Counted from the stretch's first letter, positions 15,077 to 24,773 are shown. The stretch: DNA of 42,085 bases from Myxococcales bacterium (GCA_028287115.1 JAQBQF010000349.1:1-42085), one strand, 5' to 3'. Numbers and translations are program-made. The notes: generated by a model not told the origin, from the sequence alone.

Positions 15077-16090
15077 CTAGCTGCGGCGCTGCGTGAGATC
15101 GCCGAGGTTCTCTCGGATGATCTGCTCGGCGAGATCCGGGACGACTTCCCAGACGATCCGCTCGACGATCTCCGTCGACAGCTTCAGGAGTGCGAGGAGC
15201 TCGGGCGATCCCGGCTCGATGCCCGCAGCCTCTGCCAGCCGTGCCGCCATCTTCGCGAGCGTGCGCTCGACGAGCACGGACCGCTTCGTCGGTGTTCCGC
15301 TGACCATCGGCGCGCGGTTCATGCCGCCGACGCCACCGTTAGAGGACATCGCCGGAGCCGGCGGGGCGATCGATGCAGGTGCCGGCTCTTTGACGGCCGC
15401 CGCGGCGGGTGGACGAATGTTCGGCGAAGGGCCCGGCGTCGTCGAGGCGGGTGGCGGCGCGACCGGTGCTGCGGCCGGCCTCGGTGCAGGGGTTCCAGCG
15501 GCCGGTGTCGCGGTCGCGACCGGCGCGACTCCACCGGGCATCTTGATCGTGGGCATCCCCATGATCGTGGCGGAGCGTGGTGGCATCGCGCTCGCGGCGG
15601 CTGCAGCTGCGGCTGCAGGTGCGCTCTTCGCAGCGGCGGCTGGCGCCGATTGTGCGGGAGCGGCGGCGGCGGCGGGAGCGGCGGCCTGCGCGGCACTGGC
15701 TTGACCCGGCTTTGCGGTCGCGCCTTTGCCGACGATCTCGACGACCTTCTCGAGCATCGTCTGGGTGTCCCATGGCTTCGGTAGGTTCGCGTCCGCACCG
15801 ACCTGAACGCCCTTGGCGGTGTCGAACGGGGCGCCGTTGCCGACGAGGATCACGACCGGAACGTCCGACGTTGCGGGATCGTTCTTCAGTGCCAAGCACA
15901 GATCGTAGCCACTCCGGCCCGGCATCTGTGAATCGACGAGGACGACCGCAGGCTTGTTGGTCTTGGCCTTGCTGACACCTTCGTCGAAGTTACGGGCCCC
16001 GACGTACTGGAAGTCAGTGCCGCGGAAGGTGATATCCGCGACCATCTGCATCGTCGCGCTGTCATCGACGCAAAGAACGATCTTGCTCAC
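15077..16090 (-). CDS. Receiver-domain protein with Ala/Pro-rich linker and C-terminal helical domain
   Basis: The 337-residue product starts at GTG 16090, set by GGGAGGA seven nucleotides upstream; the longer upstream frame lacks this. Residues 1-120 are a CheY-like receiver: Asp9/Asp10, phospho-acceptor Asp53 (VLVDSQMPG) and Lys105 (NLPKPWD). The conserved Thr/Ser switch residue is Val83 (VVILVGN). About 140 residues of Ala/Pro/Thr low complexity follow, then a conserved end: ERTLAKMAARLAEAAG ... EIVERIVWEVVPDLAEQIIRENL. That C-terminal WEVVPDLAE helix is common in deltaproteobacterial receiver proteins of unknown output. No DNA-binding domain is present. It is likely a signalling adaptor, possibly in polarity or motility. 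Confidence 0.82.
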   Translation of the reverse strand: MSKIVLCVDDSATMQMVADITFRGTDFQYVGARNFDEGVSKAKTNKPAVVLVDSQMPGRSGYDLCLALKNDPATSDVPVVILVGNGAPFDTAKGVQVGADANLPKPWDTQTMLEKVVEIVGKGATAKPGQASAAQAAAPAAAAAPAQSAPAAAAKSAPAAAAAAAASAMPPRSATIMGMPTIKMPGGVAPVATATPAAGTPAPRPAAAPVAPPPASTTPGPSPNIRPPAAAAVKEPAPASIAPPAPAMSSNGGVGGMNRAPMVSGTPTKRSVLVERTLAKMAARLAEAAGIEPGSPELLALLKLSTEIVERIVWEVVPDLAEQIIRENLGDLTQRRS

Positions 16091-16237
16091 TTGGGTCCTC
16101 CCAGAATCATTGCCCCGCACCCGTTCCCCACAGGATCGACGTAGCACCTGAGTACCACGGTCCTCGACGGAGGGTCAATTCAACTGCCTTGAATCCGTAG
16201 GGCTTTCGGCGCCTCGCATGCTAATTTCCGCGACCTC

Positions 16238-17950
16238 ATGCCGAGCCACCATACCCCGTTGCACGCCGCCGCTGCCGAAGTGGTCGCCGCGTATGCCGGG
16301 ATTCCGGCCACCGAGCTCAAGGTCGAGGCGACACCCCGGCCCGAGCTCGGCGATTTCGCGATCGGCTGCTTCGCGATCGCCAAGGCGACCCAGCGAAATC
16401 CCGCCCAGGTCGCTCAGGAGATCGCCGCGGCGTTCAAGCCGACCGCGCTCCTCGATAGCGCCACCGCGGCCGGTCCGTTCGTGAATTTTCGCGCGAATCG
16501 CGCTGCGACGTTCACCTGGCTCGTCGACGCCGCCCTGCGCGGTACGCTGCTGCCGCGAGTCGGCGAAGGCCAGACCGTCTGTATCGACTACAGCTCGCCG
16601 AACGTCTCGAAGCACCTCGCCTACCACCACATCCGGTCGACGATGATCGGGCACTCGCTCGCGCAGAGCCATCGCGCGCTCGGCTTCCGCGTGATCGGCA
16701 TCAATCATCTGGGTGATTGGGGCACGACGCACGGCATGCTGATCGCCGCGTACAAGATGTGGGGCGCGCCCGAGCCGCTGACCGTCGATGCGCTGAACGA
16801 TCTCTACGTGCGGTTTCGCGAGGCGATGAAGACGGACGCCTCGCTCGAGGACACGGGGCGCGCGTGGTTCAAGAAGCTCGAGGATGGCGATCCCGAAGCG
16901 CGTTCGTTGTGGGAGCGGTTCCGCGAGATCTCGCTCGCCGAGTACAACGCGATCTACGAGCGGCTCGGCATCGAGTTCGACGAGATCCGCGGCGAGAGCG
17001 CGTACGAAGCGGATCTGCCGCGCGTGATGAAGGAGCTGACCGATCGCGGGCTCGTCGTCGAGAGCGAAGGCGCGCTGGTCGTCCATCTCCCCGACGAGAA
17101 GACCCCGATCCTGTTGCAGAAGCGCGACGGCGCCACGCTCTACGCGACGCGCGACGTCGCGACCGCCGAGTATCGCTGGAACACGTATCACCCGGCGCGC
17201 TCGCTATACGTCGTCGATCGCGGCCAGGCCCTGCACTTCCGGCAGCTGTTCAAGCTGCTCGCGATGATGGGCTACGCGTGGTCATCGGTCTGCCAACACG
17301 TGCCGTTCGGGCTCGTGCGGATCGGAGGCAAGAAGACCGGCACGCGCACGGGCAACGTCGTGCTGCTCAAGGAAGTGATCGGCGAGGCCGAGGCACGCGT
17401 CCGGGCGCTGATCGCCGAGACCAATCCGGACCTGCCGGCCGACGTCCTCGATCGCGTCGCACCGATGGTCGGCACCGGCGCGGTCGTGTTCGCGAACCTC
17501 GCGCCGCAACGCGAGAAGGACGTCGACTTCGAATGGGAGAAGGTCGTCGCGATGCAGGGCGACTCGGGTCCCTACCTCCAGTACAGCTACGCGCGATGCG
17601 CCTCGATCGCGCGCAAGGCGAACGAACCGATCACGAGCACCTCCGGCATCGACTTCGGCAAGCTCGCGCACGACGCGGAGTGGGCCGTCGCGCGCAAGCT
17701 GCTCGAGTTCCCGGACGTCGTCGTGCGATCCGCGGAGGCATGCGAGCCACACGTGATCGCGCACTACCTGCTCGATCTCGCCGGCGAGTTCTCGCGCTGG
17801 TACACCGCGGGCAACGGCGATGCGTCGCTGCGCGTGCTCACCGAAGATGCACCGACGCGGCGTGCGCGGCTCGCGCTCGTCGCGGCCGTGCAGTCGACCA
17901 TGCGCGAAGGACTCTCGCTCCTCGGCATGGCCGCGCCCGATCAGATGTAG
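16238..17950 (+). CDS. argS: Arginyl-tRNA synthetase
   Basis: ArgRS charges tRNA-Arg. The 570-residue protein has the Add1-like N-terminal domain (ELGDFAIGCFAIAK, VNFRAN), the active site region IDYSSPNVSKHLAYHHIRSTMIGHSL, GINHLGDWGTTHG, and RIGGKKTGTRTGNVVLL in the KMSKS position. The DALR-type anticodon domain is at the end (YLLDLAGEFSRWYTAGN). The HIGH segment is unusual: most ArgRS read KPxHVGHLRST, whereas this one reads KHLAYHHIRST. Length and architecture are otherwise normal and no second argS is in view. ATG 16238 has a weak ribosome-binding site. The gene is divergent from the receiver protein and ends 3 bp before the convergent permease stop. Confidence 0.95.
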   Translation: MPSHHTPLHAAAAEVVAAYAGIPATELKVEATPRPELGDFAIGCFAIAKATQRNPAQVAQEIAAAFKPTALLDSATAAGPFVNFRANRAATFTWLVDAALRGTLLPRVGEGQTVCIDYSSPNVSKHLAYHHIRSTMIGHSLAQSHRALGFRVIGINHLGDWGTTHGMLIAAYKMWGAPEPLTVDALNDLYVRFREAMKTDASLEDTGRAWFKKLEDGDPEARSLWERFREISLAEYNAIYERLGIEFDEIRGESAYEADLPRVMKELTDRGLVVESEGALVVHLPDEKTPILLQKRDGATLYATRDVATAEYRWNTYHPARSLYVVDRGQALHFRQLFKLLAMMGYAWSSVCQHVPFGLVRIGGKKTGTRTGNVVLLKEVIGEAEARVRALIAETNPDLPADVLDRVAPMVGTGAVVFANLAPQREKDVDFEWEKVVAMQGDSGPYLQYSYARCASIARKANEPITSTSGIDFGKLAHDAEWAVARKLLEFPDVVVRSAEACEPHVIAHYLLDLAGEFSRWYTAGNGDASLRVLTEDAPTRRARLALVAAVQSTMREGLSLLGMAAPDQM

Positions 17951-17953
17951 CGG

Positions 17954-18907
17954 TCAGGTTTGTTTGCCGAGCGCCGCCGGTGGCTTCCGCAGCTTCGCGT
18001 TGACGACCACGAGCACGAGCAAGGTCAAGATGTACGGCAAGAGCGACGCGAGCTCGCGCGGCACCGCGGTACCGGTGACCTGCAGCTGAATATTGAGCGC
18101 CTCGCCGATCGCGACTCCGACGCACGCGAGCGCCGCGTATCCAGGACGCCATCCCGCGAGGATCACCATCGCGAGCGCGATGTAACCGCGGCCGCTCGAC
18201 ATGTCCGCCGAGAAACCGCCGACCGCGAGCGAGAGCTGCGCGCCGCCGGCGCCGGTCAGCGCACCTCCAACAAGCGCGGCGCCGAGGCGCGGACGCAGTG
18301 GATCGATGCCGACCGAGAGCAACGCCTCCGGGCGGTCCCCAGCGGCGCGCAGGCGCAATCCCCAACGCGTGCGATGGAGCGCGATCGGAACGATCACCGC
18401 GGCAATCATGGCACCCCACACGAGCGGATTTGCGAGCACCGCACCGCCGAGCGCGGGACACGGCGGCGAGTTCGCGCCCTCGTGAAAGATGATCTGAAGC
18501 AGAAAGCGCGTGCCACCGAGCGCGAGGATGTTGAGCCCGATCCCGACGATCACCTGCTCGCCGCCCATGCCGAGCGCGAGACCGGTCTGCACGGCGGCGA
18601 CGGCCATCCCCGCGGCCATGCCGCCCGCGATCCCACACGCGAGGGAGTTGGTCGCATGCGCAACGGCGGCCGCCGTGAAGGCGCCGAACAGCAGCTTCGC
18701 CTCGAGCGCGAGATCGACCATGCCGGCGCGCTCGGTGATCGAGCCACCGAGCGCCGCGAACACATAGGGCACCGAGATCCGGATCACCTGCGCGCCGAAG
18801 CCGAGCGTCAACAACGCCGATAACAAGTCGGAATTCCACATCGCGAGTGCGACGACGATCAGGATCAGGAACGCGAACACGGCGGCGACGGCGCGCAGCG
18901 GGCTCAT
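17954..18907 (-). CDS. ABC transporter permease (BMP/nucleoside type), second subunit
   Basis: This 317-residue integral membrane protein belongs to the BPD_transp_2 family. It has about nine hydrophobic helices and the family segments VPYVFAALGGSITERAGMVDLALEAKLLFGAF, GGEQVIVGIGLNILALGGTRF and LSLAVGGFSADMSSGRGYIALAMVILAGWRPG. It pairs with the preceding permease to form the pore of a BMP-type importer. The frame is open far upstream (to 19465), but that part is Arg-rich shadow of the first permease. ATG 18907 overlaps the first permease stop (ATGA) and gives a normal length. Last gene of the operon. Confidence 0.9.
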   Translation of the reverse strand: MSPLRAVAAVFAFLILIVVALAMWNSDLLSALLTLGFGAQVIRISVPYVFAALGGSITERAGMVDLALEAKLLFGAFTAAAVAHATNSLACGIAGGMAAGMAVAAVQTGLALGMGGEQVIVGIGLNILALGGTRFLLQIIFHEGANSPPCPALGGAVLANPLVWGAMIAAVIVPIALHRTRWGLRLRAAGDRPEALLSVGIDPLRPRLGAALVGGALTGAGGAQLSLAVGGFSADMSSGRGYIALAMVILAGWRPGYAALACVGVAIGEALNIQLQVTGTAVPRELASLLPYILTLLVLVVVNAKLRKPPAALGKQT

Positions 18908-19980
18908 GCCGACACCTCGGCGCGGCGCCGGACCCACGCGGTTGAAACGGTGACCGAGAGCACGACGACGCCGAGCAACATCTCGGTCAGCTCTTTGGGA
19001 ACCAGATCGGCGATCGCGAGGCCACCGGACGACAGGAATCCGAGCACGAGAGCCGCGATCGCGACGCCGACCGGATGCATGCGGCCGAGCAGGGCAGCCG
19101 CGATGCCGAGGATCCCTGTCCCACGGCCGAGGCCTTCTTCGAACGCGTGCTTGTGACCGAGCACGAAGTTCGCGGCGGCAAGTCCGGCGAGCGCGCCCGC
19201 TCCGAGCATGACGAAGATCTGCGTGCGCCCGACCGAGATCCCGACACATCGCGCCGCTTCCGGATCGCGCCCGACCGCGCGCCATGCCCGCCCCCACGTC
19301 GTGCGCGAGCGCAACCACCACATGCCCCCGACCGCCGCGATCGCGAGCACGATCGAGAAATTCGCAGAGCTCCCGCCGAGCCCGAGCTGTGGCAGCTCGG
19401 CGGCCGCGATGATCGCCGGGCCGCGCGTCGTGCCGCCGCGAAACAGCACCGCGTTGCCGAGCCACAGTGCGACGCCACCGACGATCACGTTGAGCATGAT
19501 CGAGGTGATGACCTCGTTACCTCCGCGCGCGACTCGCAGCACACCGATCGCGGCGCCGATCGCCCCGCCGGCCGCAGCCGCCGCGCCGATGCATAGCGCA
19601 ACCGCGCACACCGGCGGCATGCCTGCAGGCAATGCGACACCGGCGCACGCGCACGCGAGCACGCCCGCGGTGAGCTGGCCCTCGGCGCCGATGTTGAACA
19701 GGCCCGCATCGAGCGCGAGCGCCACGGATAACCCGGTGAGCGTCAGCCCCGTCGCTTTATAGAGCACCTGACCCAGCGCATACGGATCGCTCGCGGTGCG
19801 CGTGATCATCGCCCACCAGATGTGACCGGGCGCGCCGCCCGCGATCATCATCAGCATGCTGCCGATCGCGATCGAAGCGAGCAGCGCGATCAACGCGGCC
19901 TGGAGCTCGCGACCGAGTGTCGGTTGTGGCGCGAACGCTCTCTGCAGCCGTTTCGCGAAGTTCTCGCGACGCTCGCTCAC
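18904..19980 (-). CDS. ABC transporter permease (BMP/nucleoside type), first subunit
   Basis: The 358-residue protein has a short Arg-rich cytoplasmic N-terminus and about ten membrane helices. Diagnostic segments are YKATGLTLTGLSVALALDAGLFNIGAEGQL, GGNEVITSIMLNVI and ALLGRMHPVGVAIAALVLGFLSSGG, matching the larger permease of the YufP/NupB-like and BMP systems. Start is GTG 19980 in a GTGA overlap with the ATPase stop, indicating coupling. Cargo is likely a nucleoside or similar small solute, as established for several BMP systems; this is inferred from family only. Confidence 0.9.
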   Translation of the reverse strand: MSERRENFAKRLQRAFAPQPTLGRELQAALIALLASIAIGSMLMMIAGGAPGHIWWAMITRTASDPYALGQVLYKATGLTLTGLSVALALDAGLFNIGAEGQLTAGVLACACAGVALPAGMPPVCAVALCIGAAAAAGGAIGAAIGVLRVARGGNEVITSIMLNVIVGGVALWLGNAVLFRGGTTRGPAIIAAAELPQLGLGGSSANFSIVLAIAAVGGMWWLRSRTTWGRAWRAVGRDPEAARCVGISVGRTQIFVMLGAGALAGLAAANFVLGHKHAFEEGLGRGTGILGIAAALLGRMHPVGVAIAALVLGFLSSGGLAIADLVPKELTEMLLGVVVLSVTVSTAWVRRRAEVSA

Positions 19981-21518
19981 GCGGCCTCCGCGCCCGTCAT
20001 CAGCGTGCCGAGGATCGCGCGGACGCCCGGATCGCGCAGCGCCGGCCCCCCGCGTTCACCGACGATCCGCCCGCGCAACAGGACGACGACGCGATGACAG
20101 AGCGCGAGGAGCTCGTCGAGATCGGCGGAGATCACGAGCACGCCCGCGCCCGCGATCGCCGTCGCGCGTAACCGGTCGTGGATGCGTACGACCGCGCCGA
20201 GGTCGACGCCGCGCGTCGGTTGCGAAGCGACGACGACCCTCAGGTTCGGTCGCGACAGCTCGCGCCCGATCACGACCTTCTGTTGGTTGCCGCCCGACAG
20301 CGCGCGAACGATCGCCTCCGGATCGGGCGGGCGGATATCGAGCTCGGCGATGCGCACGGCCGCAAACCTGGTCACCTTGCCGCGCGCGATCCGGAACCGG
20401 CCCGTGATGTCGGTGCGGCCCAGCGACAAGTTGTCCGCGACCGAGGCGTCGAGCACGAGGCCTCCATGCTGGCGATCTTCAGGAATGTGCGCGAGCCCGG
20501 TCGCGAGCCTGCGGGCCGGCGACCAAGCGGTGACATCGCGCTCGCCGATCTGGATGCGTCCTCGGTGTAGGGCTAGACCTGCGATCGCGAGTGCGAGCTC
20601 GCGCTGGCCGTTGCCGTCGACACCCGCGACCCCGACGATCTCGCCTGCACGCACCTCGAGATCGATCTCGCGCAGGTCACGGCCGATCCCGACACCTTGG
20701 AGCGCGAGGACGCGAGGCGCGCTCTCGGCCGGTGCGGCGACTTGCGCGGGCGCGGGCAAATCTGCGCCCACCATCGCGCGCGCGATCGCGCCGACGTCGA
20801 GCCCGTCGCGTTTGGTGAACGTCGCGACGGTCTCGCCGCCGCGCAGCACGGTAACGGCATCGGCGACCGCGCGCACTTCGTCGAGCTTGTGTGTCACGAA
20901 CACGATCGTGGTGCCTTCGTCCGCGAGCTTGCGCAACGTCGCGAGGAGACCGTCGACCTCGATCGGCGTGAGCACCGCTGTTGGTTCGTCGAGGATCAGA
21001 AACTTCGCCCCGTGATGCAGCTCCGCGACGATCTCCGCGCGCTGTGCCGCGCCCAGAGACAGCTCGCCCGCGCGTGCCCATGGATCGATCGCGAGCCCGA
21101 TCCGCTCGCCGAGCGCGCGAAGCTCGTCGGCGGTCGTCTCGAGATCGAGCACCGGTCCGCGAAACCGGAGCCCACCGACGCTGATCATCCGACGCGGTTC
21201 GACGCCGAGCACGGCATTCTCGACGACGCTGAGCGTGCCCGCGAACGCGCCATGCTGCTGCACGATGCCAAGCCCGGCCGCGCGTGCCGCTGTACGATCC
21301 CACCGCGCGACAGAGGCGACCTTGCCCGCGACCGACAGCGTACCTGCATCGGCGCGAAGCACGCCGGCGAGGATCTTGACGAGCGTGCTCTTGCCGGCTC
21401 CGTTCTCGCCGACCAGCGCATGCACGGTCCCGGCCGCCACCTCGATGCGCGCGCGCCGCAGCACCTCGCGGACGCCGAAGCGCTTGTCGAGCTCGGCCTC
21501 GATGAACGAGGCGGTCAC
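19977..21518 (-). CDS. ABC transporter ATPase with two nucleotide-binding domains (BMP/sugar type)
   Basis: The 513-residue protein is a tandem ATPase of the type that drives nucleoside and ribose importers. Domain 1 has Walker A GENGAGKSTL, signature LSLGAAQRAEI (family usually LSVGxQQRVEI) and Walker B LILDEPTAVLTP. Domain 2 has GVDGNGQRELA as degenerate Walker A, signature LSGGNQQKVVIGREL and ASQPTRGVD in place of Walker B, as usual in this family. One active and one degenerate site are therefore expected. The true start is GTG 21518, overlapping the BMP gene stop (GTGA); a longer in-frame ORF to 21752 is Arg-rich and spurious. Confidence 0.92.
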   Translation of the reverse strand: MTASFIEAELDKRFGVREVLRRARIEVAAGTVHALVGENGAGKSTLVKILAGVLRADAGTLSVAGKVASVARWDRTAARAAGLGIVQQHGAFAGTLSVVENAVLGVEPRRMISVGGLRFRGPVLDLETTADELRALGERIGLAIDPWARAGELSLGAAQRAEIVAELHHGAKFLILDEPTAVLTPIEVDGLLATLRKLADEGTTIVFVTHKLDEVRAVADAVTVLRGGETVATFTKRDGLDVGAIARAMVGADLPAPAQVAAPAESAPRVLALQGVGIGRDLREIDLEVRAGEIVGVAGVDGNGQRELALAIAGLALHRGRIQIGERDVTAWSPARRLATGLAHIPEDRQHGGLVLDASVADNLSLGRTDITGRFRIARGKVTRFAAVRIAELDIRPPDPEAIVRALSGGNQQKVVIGRELSRPNLRVVVASQPTRGVDLGAVVRIHDRLRATAIAGAGVLVISADLDELLALCHRVVVLLRGRIVGERGGPALRDPGVRAILGTLMTGAEAA

Positions 21519-22537
21519 TGTTCGGGCACCACGATCTTGCCCGCGACGATGTCGTCGCCGAGCCGGCGCGCACGCTCGACGACATCGAGCGGCAACAGAC
21601 TGCGATTGCGCTCGTCGGTCACGAAGCCGACGCCATTCTCGGCGAGCCCGAGCTCGTGGAGGCCACCGCGAAACTTGTGCGCGATGATCTCCTTGACGAC
21701 ATCGACCACCGCGACATCGACTCGCTTGATCATGCTCGTGACGACGCAACACGGTGCCGCCTCGAACTGATCCGAGTCGACCCCGATCGCGCGCGAGCCA
21801 CGTTGCCGCGCCGCCGCGAACACGCCGTCGCCCGTCTTACCCGCGGCATGAAAGATCACGTCGGCGCCCTGCCCGTACTGCGCGGCCGCGAGCTCTTCGC
21901 CGAGCGGCGGATCGGCGAAGGCTTTCGGATCGGTCCCGGCGTACGCCGAGACGACGCGGCACGTCGGGCACACGTGGTTGACGCCGGCTTGATAGCCCGC
22001 CTCGAACTTGCGGATCAGCGGGATCTTCATCCCGCCGACGAACCCGACGACGTGCGTGCGCGTGATCATGCCGGCGATCGCGCCGACCAGGAAGCTGCCT
22101 TCCTGCTCGCGAAACCGTAGGCCTGCGAGGTTCGGCAGCGGTCCCACGCCCGCCGACGGCGAGTAATCGATCCCCGCGAATCTGACGTTTGGAAACTGCG
22201 CCGCCAGTCGTTCGAGATCGGGCCCGAAGATGAAGCCGACGCCGATCACCAGATCGACGCCCCGTGCCGCGAGCGTCCTCAGTGCGCTCTCGCGATCGGC
22301 GCCCTCGGTCGGCTCGATATACTGCACGTCGACCCCGAGCTCCGCGCGTGCGCGCTCGAGCCCGCGATAGGCCGCCTCGTTGAACGACTTGTCGTTCTTG
22401 CCGCCGATATCGAACACGAGGCCAACGCGTACGCCGGCACCCGGCTTGTTGTCGGGCTCGCCGATCAGCGCGGCGCCGATTCCGATCAACGCGACGTTGA
22501 TCGCGACGAGAAAGCCGATCAGGCGCCACGGACTCAC
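21515..22537 (-). CDS. BMP-family substrate-binding protein of an ABC importer
   Basis: The 340-residue product binds the transported solute outside the inner membrane. BMP-family landmarks are VRVGLVFDIGGKNDKSFNEAAYRGLERA, LVIGVGFIFGPDLERLAAQFPNVRFAGIDY, FREQEGSFLVGAIAGMIT, VGFVGGMKIPLIRKFEAGYQAGV and DVIFHAAGKTGDGVFAAA. Related proteins (PnrA, BmpA) bind purine nucleosides. It has no lipobox: the N-terminus is a hydrophobic helix (about 5-27) that is either an uncleaved anchor or a signal peptide. Two Cys pairs (CPTC; CC) are unusual. GTG 22537 is the start; TAGGCT lies 7 nt upstream. First gene of a four-gene operon in which every junction overlaps. Confidence 0.9.
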   Translation of the reverse strand: MSPWRLIGFLVAINVALIGIGAALIGEPDNKPGAGVRVGLVFDIGGKNDKSFNEAAYRGLERARAELGVDVQYIEPTEGADRESALRTLAARGVDLVIGVGFIFGPDLERLAAQFPNVRFAGIDYSPSAGVGPLPNLAGLRFREQEGSFLVGAIAGMITRTHVVGFVGGMKIPLIRKFEAGYQAGVNHVCPTCRVVSAYAGTDPKAFADPPLGEELAAAQYGQGADVIFHAAGKTGDGVFAAARQRGSRAIGVDSDQFEAAPCCVVTSMIKRVDVAVVDVVKEIIAHKFRGGLHELGLAENGVGFVTDERNRSLLPLDVVERARRLGDDIVAGKIVVPEQ

Positions 22538-22551
22538 GGCACGTAGCCTAA

Positions 22552-22577
22552 ACGCGAAAGGCTCCCTTGCGGGAGCC
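22552..22577 (-). terminator. Rho-independent-type terminator after the P-domain lipoprotein gene
   Basis: On the minus strand GGCTCCC-GCAA-GGGAGCC (22577-22560) is a perfect 7-bp stem followed by TTTCGCGTTT. It is 35 bp beyond the lipoprotein stop and just upstream of the BMP operon start, so it separates the two transcription units. Confidence 0.7.
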
Positions 22578-22611
22578 CTCGTGCCGGCAAGCCGATCGCT
22601 GCGGCTGGCGA

Positions 22612-23472
22612 TTATTGAATGATCGGGCCCGAGCAGTCCTGGACGATCGTCGGATCGAAGTTGATCGACCAGCTAAAGATGAAGCCGTTGTCGATCGCCC
22701 ACTTGTCCTGAACGAAGATCGTCCAGTCACCGTTGAGCGGTGCGCCGATCAGCGTGTCGAAGCCGCCCGAGGCCTTGTACTCGCCGCTGCCGGCGACCGC
22801 CGTCTTCGGGGGCAGCTCGTCGTGCGTGCCGTTGACGTCCGTGACCGTCAGCATCGTCATGCTCGCGTTCGCGTAGTCGAGCATCGGTGGATTTGTCGCG
22901 GTCGGCGTCCAGCAGTAGTCAGCGCCGACACCGGGGACCGGAGCGTTCGACATGTCGCTGTCGTTGGCCTGGCCCAGATAGACCTCGCTACCCGTCGCGC
23001 CGAGGAACATGTTGAGGACGGCCTTGTGGTTCGGGAAGGTCGCGAAGTCGGGCGCGTGCAGCTCGATCTGCAGGTCGCGGATCCACGAGTGCTCCATGTT
23101 CACGCACACCGACAAGAGGTTGCCGGCCGCCATGAACGTCTGGGCCGCACCGAAGCCGTCGAAGTGGAGCGCGGAGGTGTACGGCGGGCCTGCGCCGTCG
23201 CCGTCCGGCAGCGCGAGCGGCTGACCGAGCGGGTGCTGCGCCATACCGCACACGGGACAAGTGCCGACGCCGGAGCAATCGGGATCGGCGCAGTCGACGA
23301 CGCCGTCGCAGTCGTTATCGATGTTGTCGTTGCACGTTTCCGGCGCCGGGACACACGCGCCGGTGGCGTCCACACCGTCGTCACCGCCGACGCCGGGTCG
23401 CTTGGGCGACGCGCAGGCGACGACCAGAATCGACATCACGATGAGAACCGTCTTCAGAAACGTGGTTTTCAT
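22612..23472 (-). CDS. Lipoprotein with MopE-like Cys/Asp motif and C-terminal P-domain-like fold
   Basis: The 286-residue product has a lipoprotein signal ending LVVAC (lipid-attachment Cys20). Residues 39-76 contain ETCNDNIDNDCDGVVDCADPDC, the Cys/Asp motif seen in MopE-type and many myxobacterial surface proteins; it probably binds calcium and forms disulfides. The C-terminal half (about 100-280) resembles a proprotein-convertase P domain: SWIRDLQIELHAPDF and NGDWTIFVQDKWAIDNGFIFSWSINF. P domains usually accompany subtilisin-like proteases, but none is present here, so this may be an adhesion or structural surface protein. ATG 23472 has a good GGGAGAG ribosome-binding site. Monocistronic with its own terminator. 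Confidence 0.82.
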   Translation of the reverse strand: MKTTFLKTVLIVMSILVVACASPKRPGVGGDDGVDATGACVPAPETCNDNIDNDCDGVVDCADPDCSGVGTCPVCGMAQHPLGQPLALPDGDGAGPPYTSALHFDGFGAAQTFMAAGNLLSVCVNMEHSWIRDLQIELHAPDFATFPNHKAVLNMFLGATGSEVYLGQANDSDMSNAPVPGVGADYCWTPTATNPPMLDYANASMTMLTVTDVNGTHDELPPKTAVAGSGEYKASGGFDTLIGAPLNGDWTIFVQDKWAIDNGFIFSWSINFDPTIVQDCSGPIIQ

Positions 23473-23515
23473 ACTTCTCTCCCTGCGGCGGCGTTAAGTG
23501 CGCGCACGATACAAT

Positions 23516-23529
23516 ATCGGTGCACCGAT
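23516..23529. promoter_or_regulatory. Perfect 14-bp palindrome in the lipoprotein / SPFH divergent region
   Basis: ATCGGTGCACCGAT is a perfect palindrome about 45 bp upstream of the lipoprotein start. A second perfect palindrome, GTGCGCGCAC, is at 23499-23508. The first lies between a possible minus-strand -35 (TTGCGT) and -10, so it could be an operator. No regulator gene is adjacent. Confidence 0.4.
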
Positions 23530-23653
23530 CACGCAAGGGAAATACGCAGGCCCGACCTTTGGTTTGGGCCGATCGTGGTTAGGGTGTGTGCTAGGTTACA
23601 ACGGGTCCTCCGACTGCAAACGGCGGTCATCACTGGCCGCACAGGAGCGCTAG

Positions 23654-24697
<1,044 letters not shown>

Positions 24698-24719
24698 GCG
24701 CGCGCGACATTCCAAACAC

Positions 24720-24752
24720 GGGCGCAGCCGATCGGGGCTCGCGCCCTTTTTT
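24720..24752 (+). terminator. Rho-independent terminator after the SPFH gene
   Basis: GGGCGCAGCC (24720-24729) pairs with GGCT-C-GCGCCC (24736-24746) with one bulged base and a six-base loop. TTTTTT follows directly. It is 23 bp past the SPFH stop. Confidence 0.85.
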
Positions 24753-24773
24753 GTTGGTACAACGTCTGGAGCG

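Noticed and set aside
14973..15080. 35-codon plus-strand frame (MTEAFPLAVF...) between valS and the receiver gene
   Set aside because: No ribosome-binding site, contains the 9-bp hairpin, and runs into the convergent gene; no family resemblance.
17954..19465. 503-residue version of the second permease
   Set aside because: The extra N-terminal part is Arg-rich and lies inside the first permease; ATG 18907 in an ATGA overlap gives the family-length protein.
19977..21752. 591-residue version of the ABC ATPase
   Set aside because: The first 78 residues are Arg-rich shadow of the BMP gene; GTG 21518 overlaps its stop.
22538..22611. Purine-type riboswitch upstream of the BMP importer operon
   Set aside because: The gap is 74 bp and most of it is the terminator of the preceding gene; no aptamer-like conserved core is seen.
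24720..24773. Upstream extension of the methyltransferase to 24651
   Set aside because: It would read through the SPFH stop and a strong terminator; the GGAG-preceded ATG 24774 gives the normal start.
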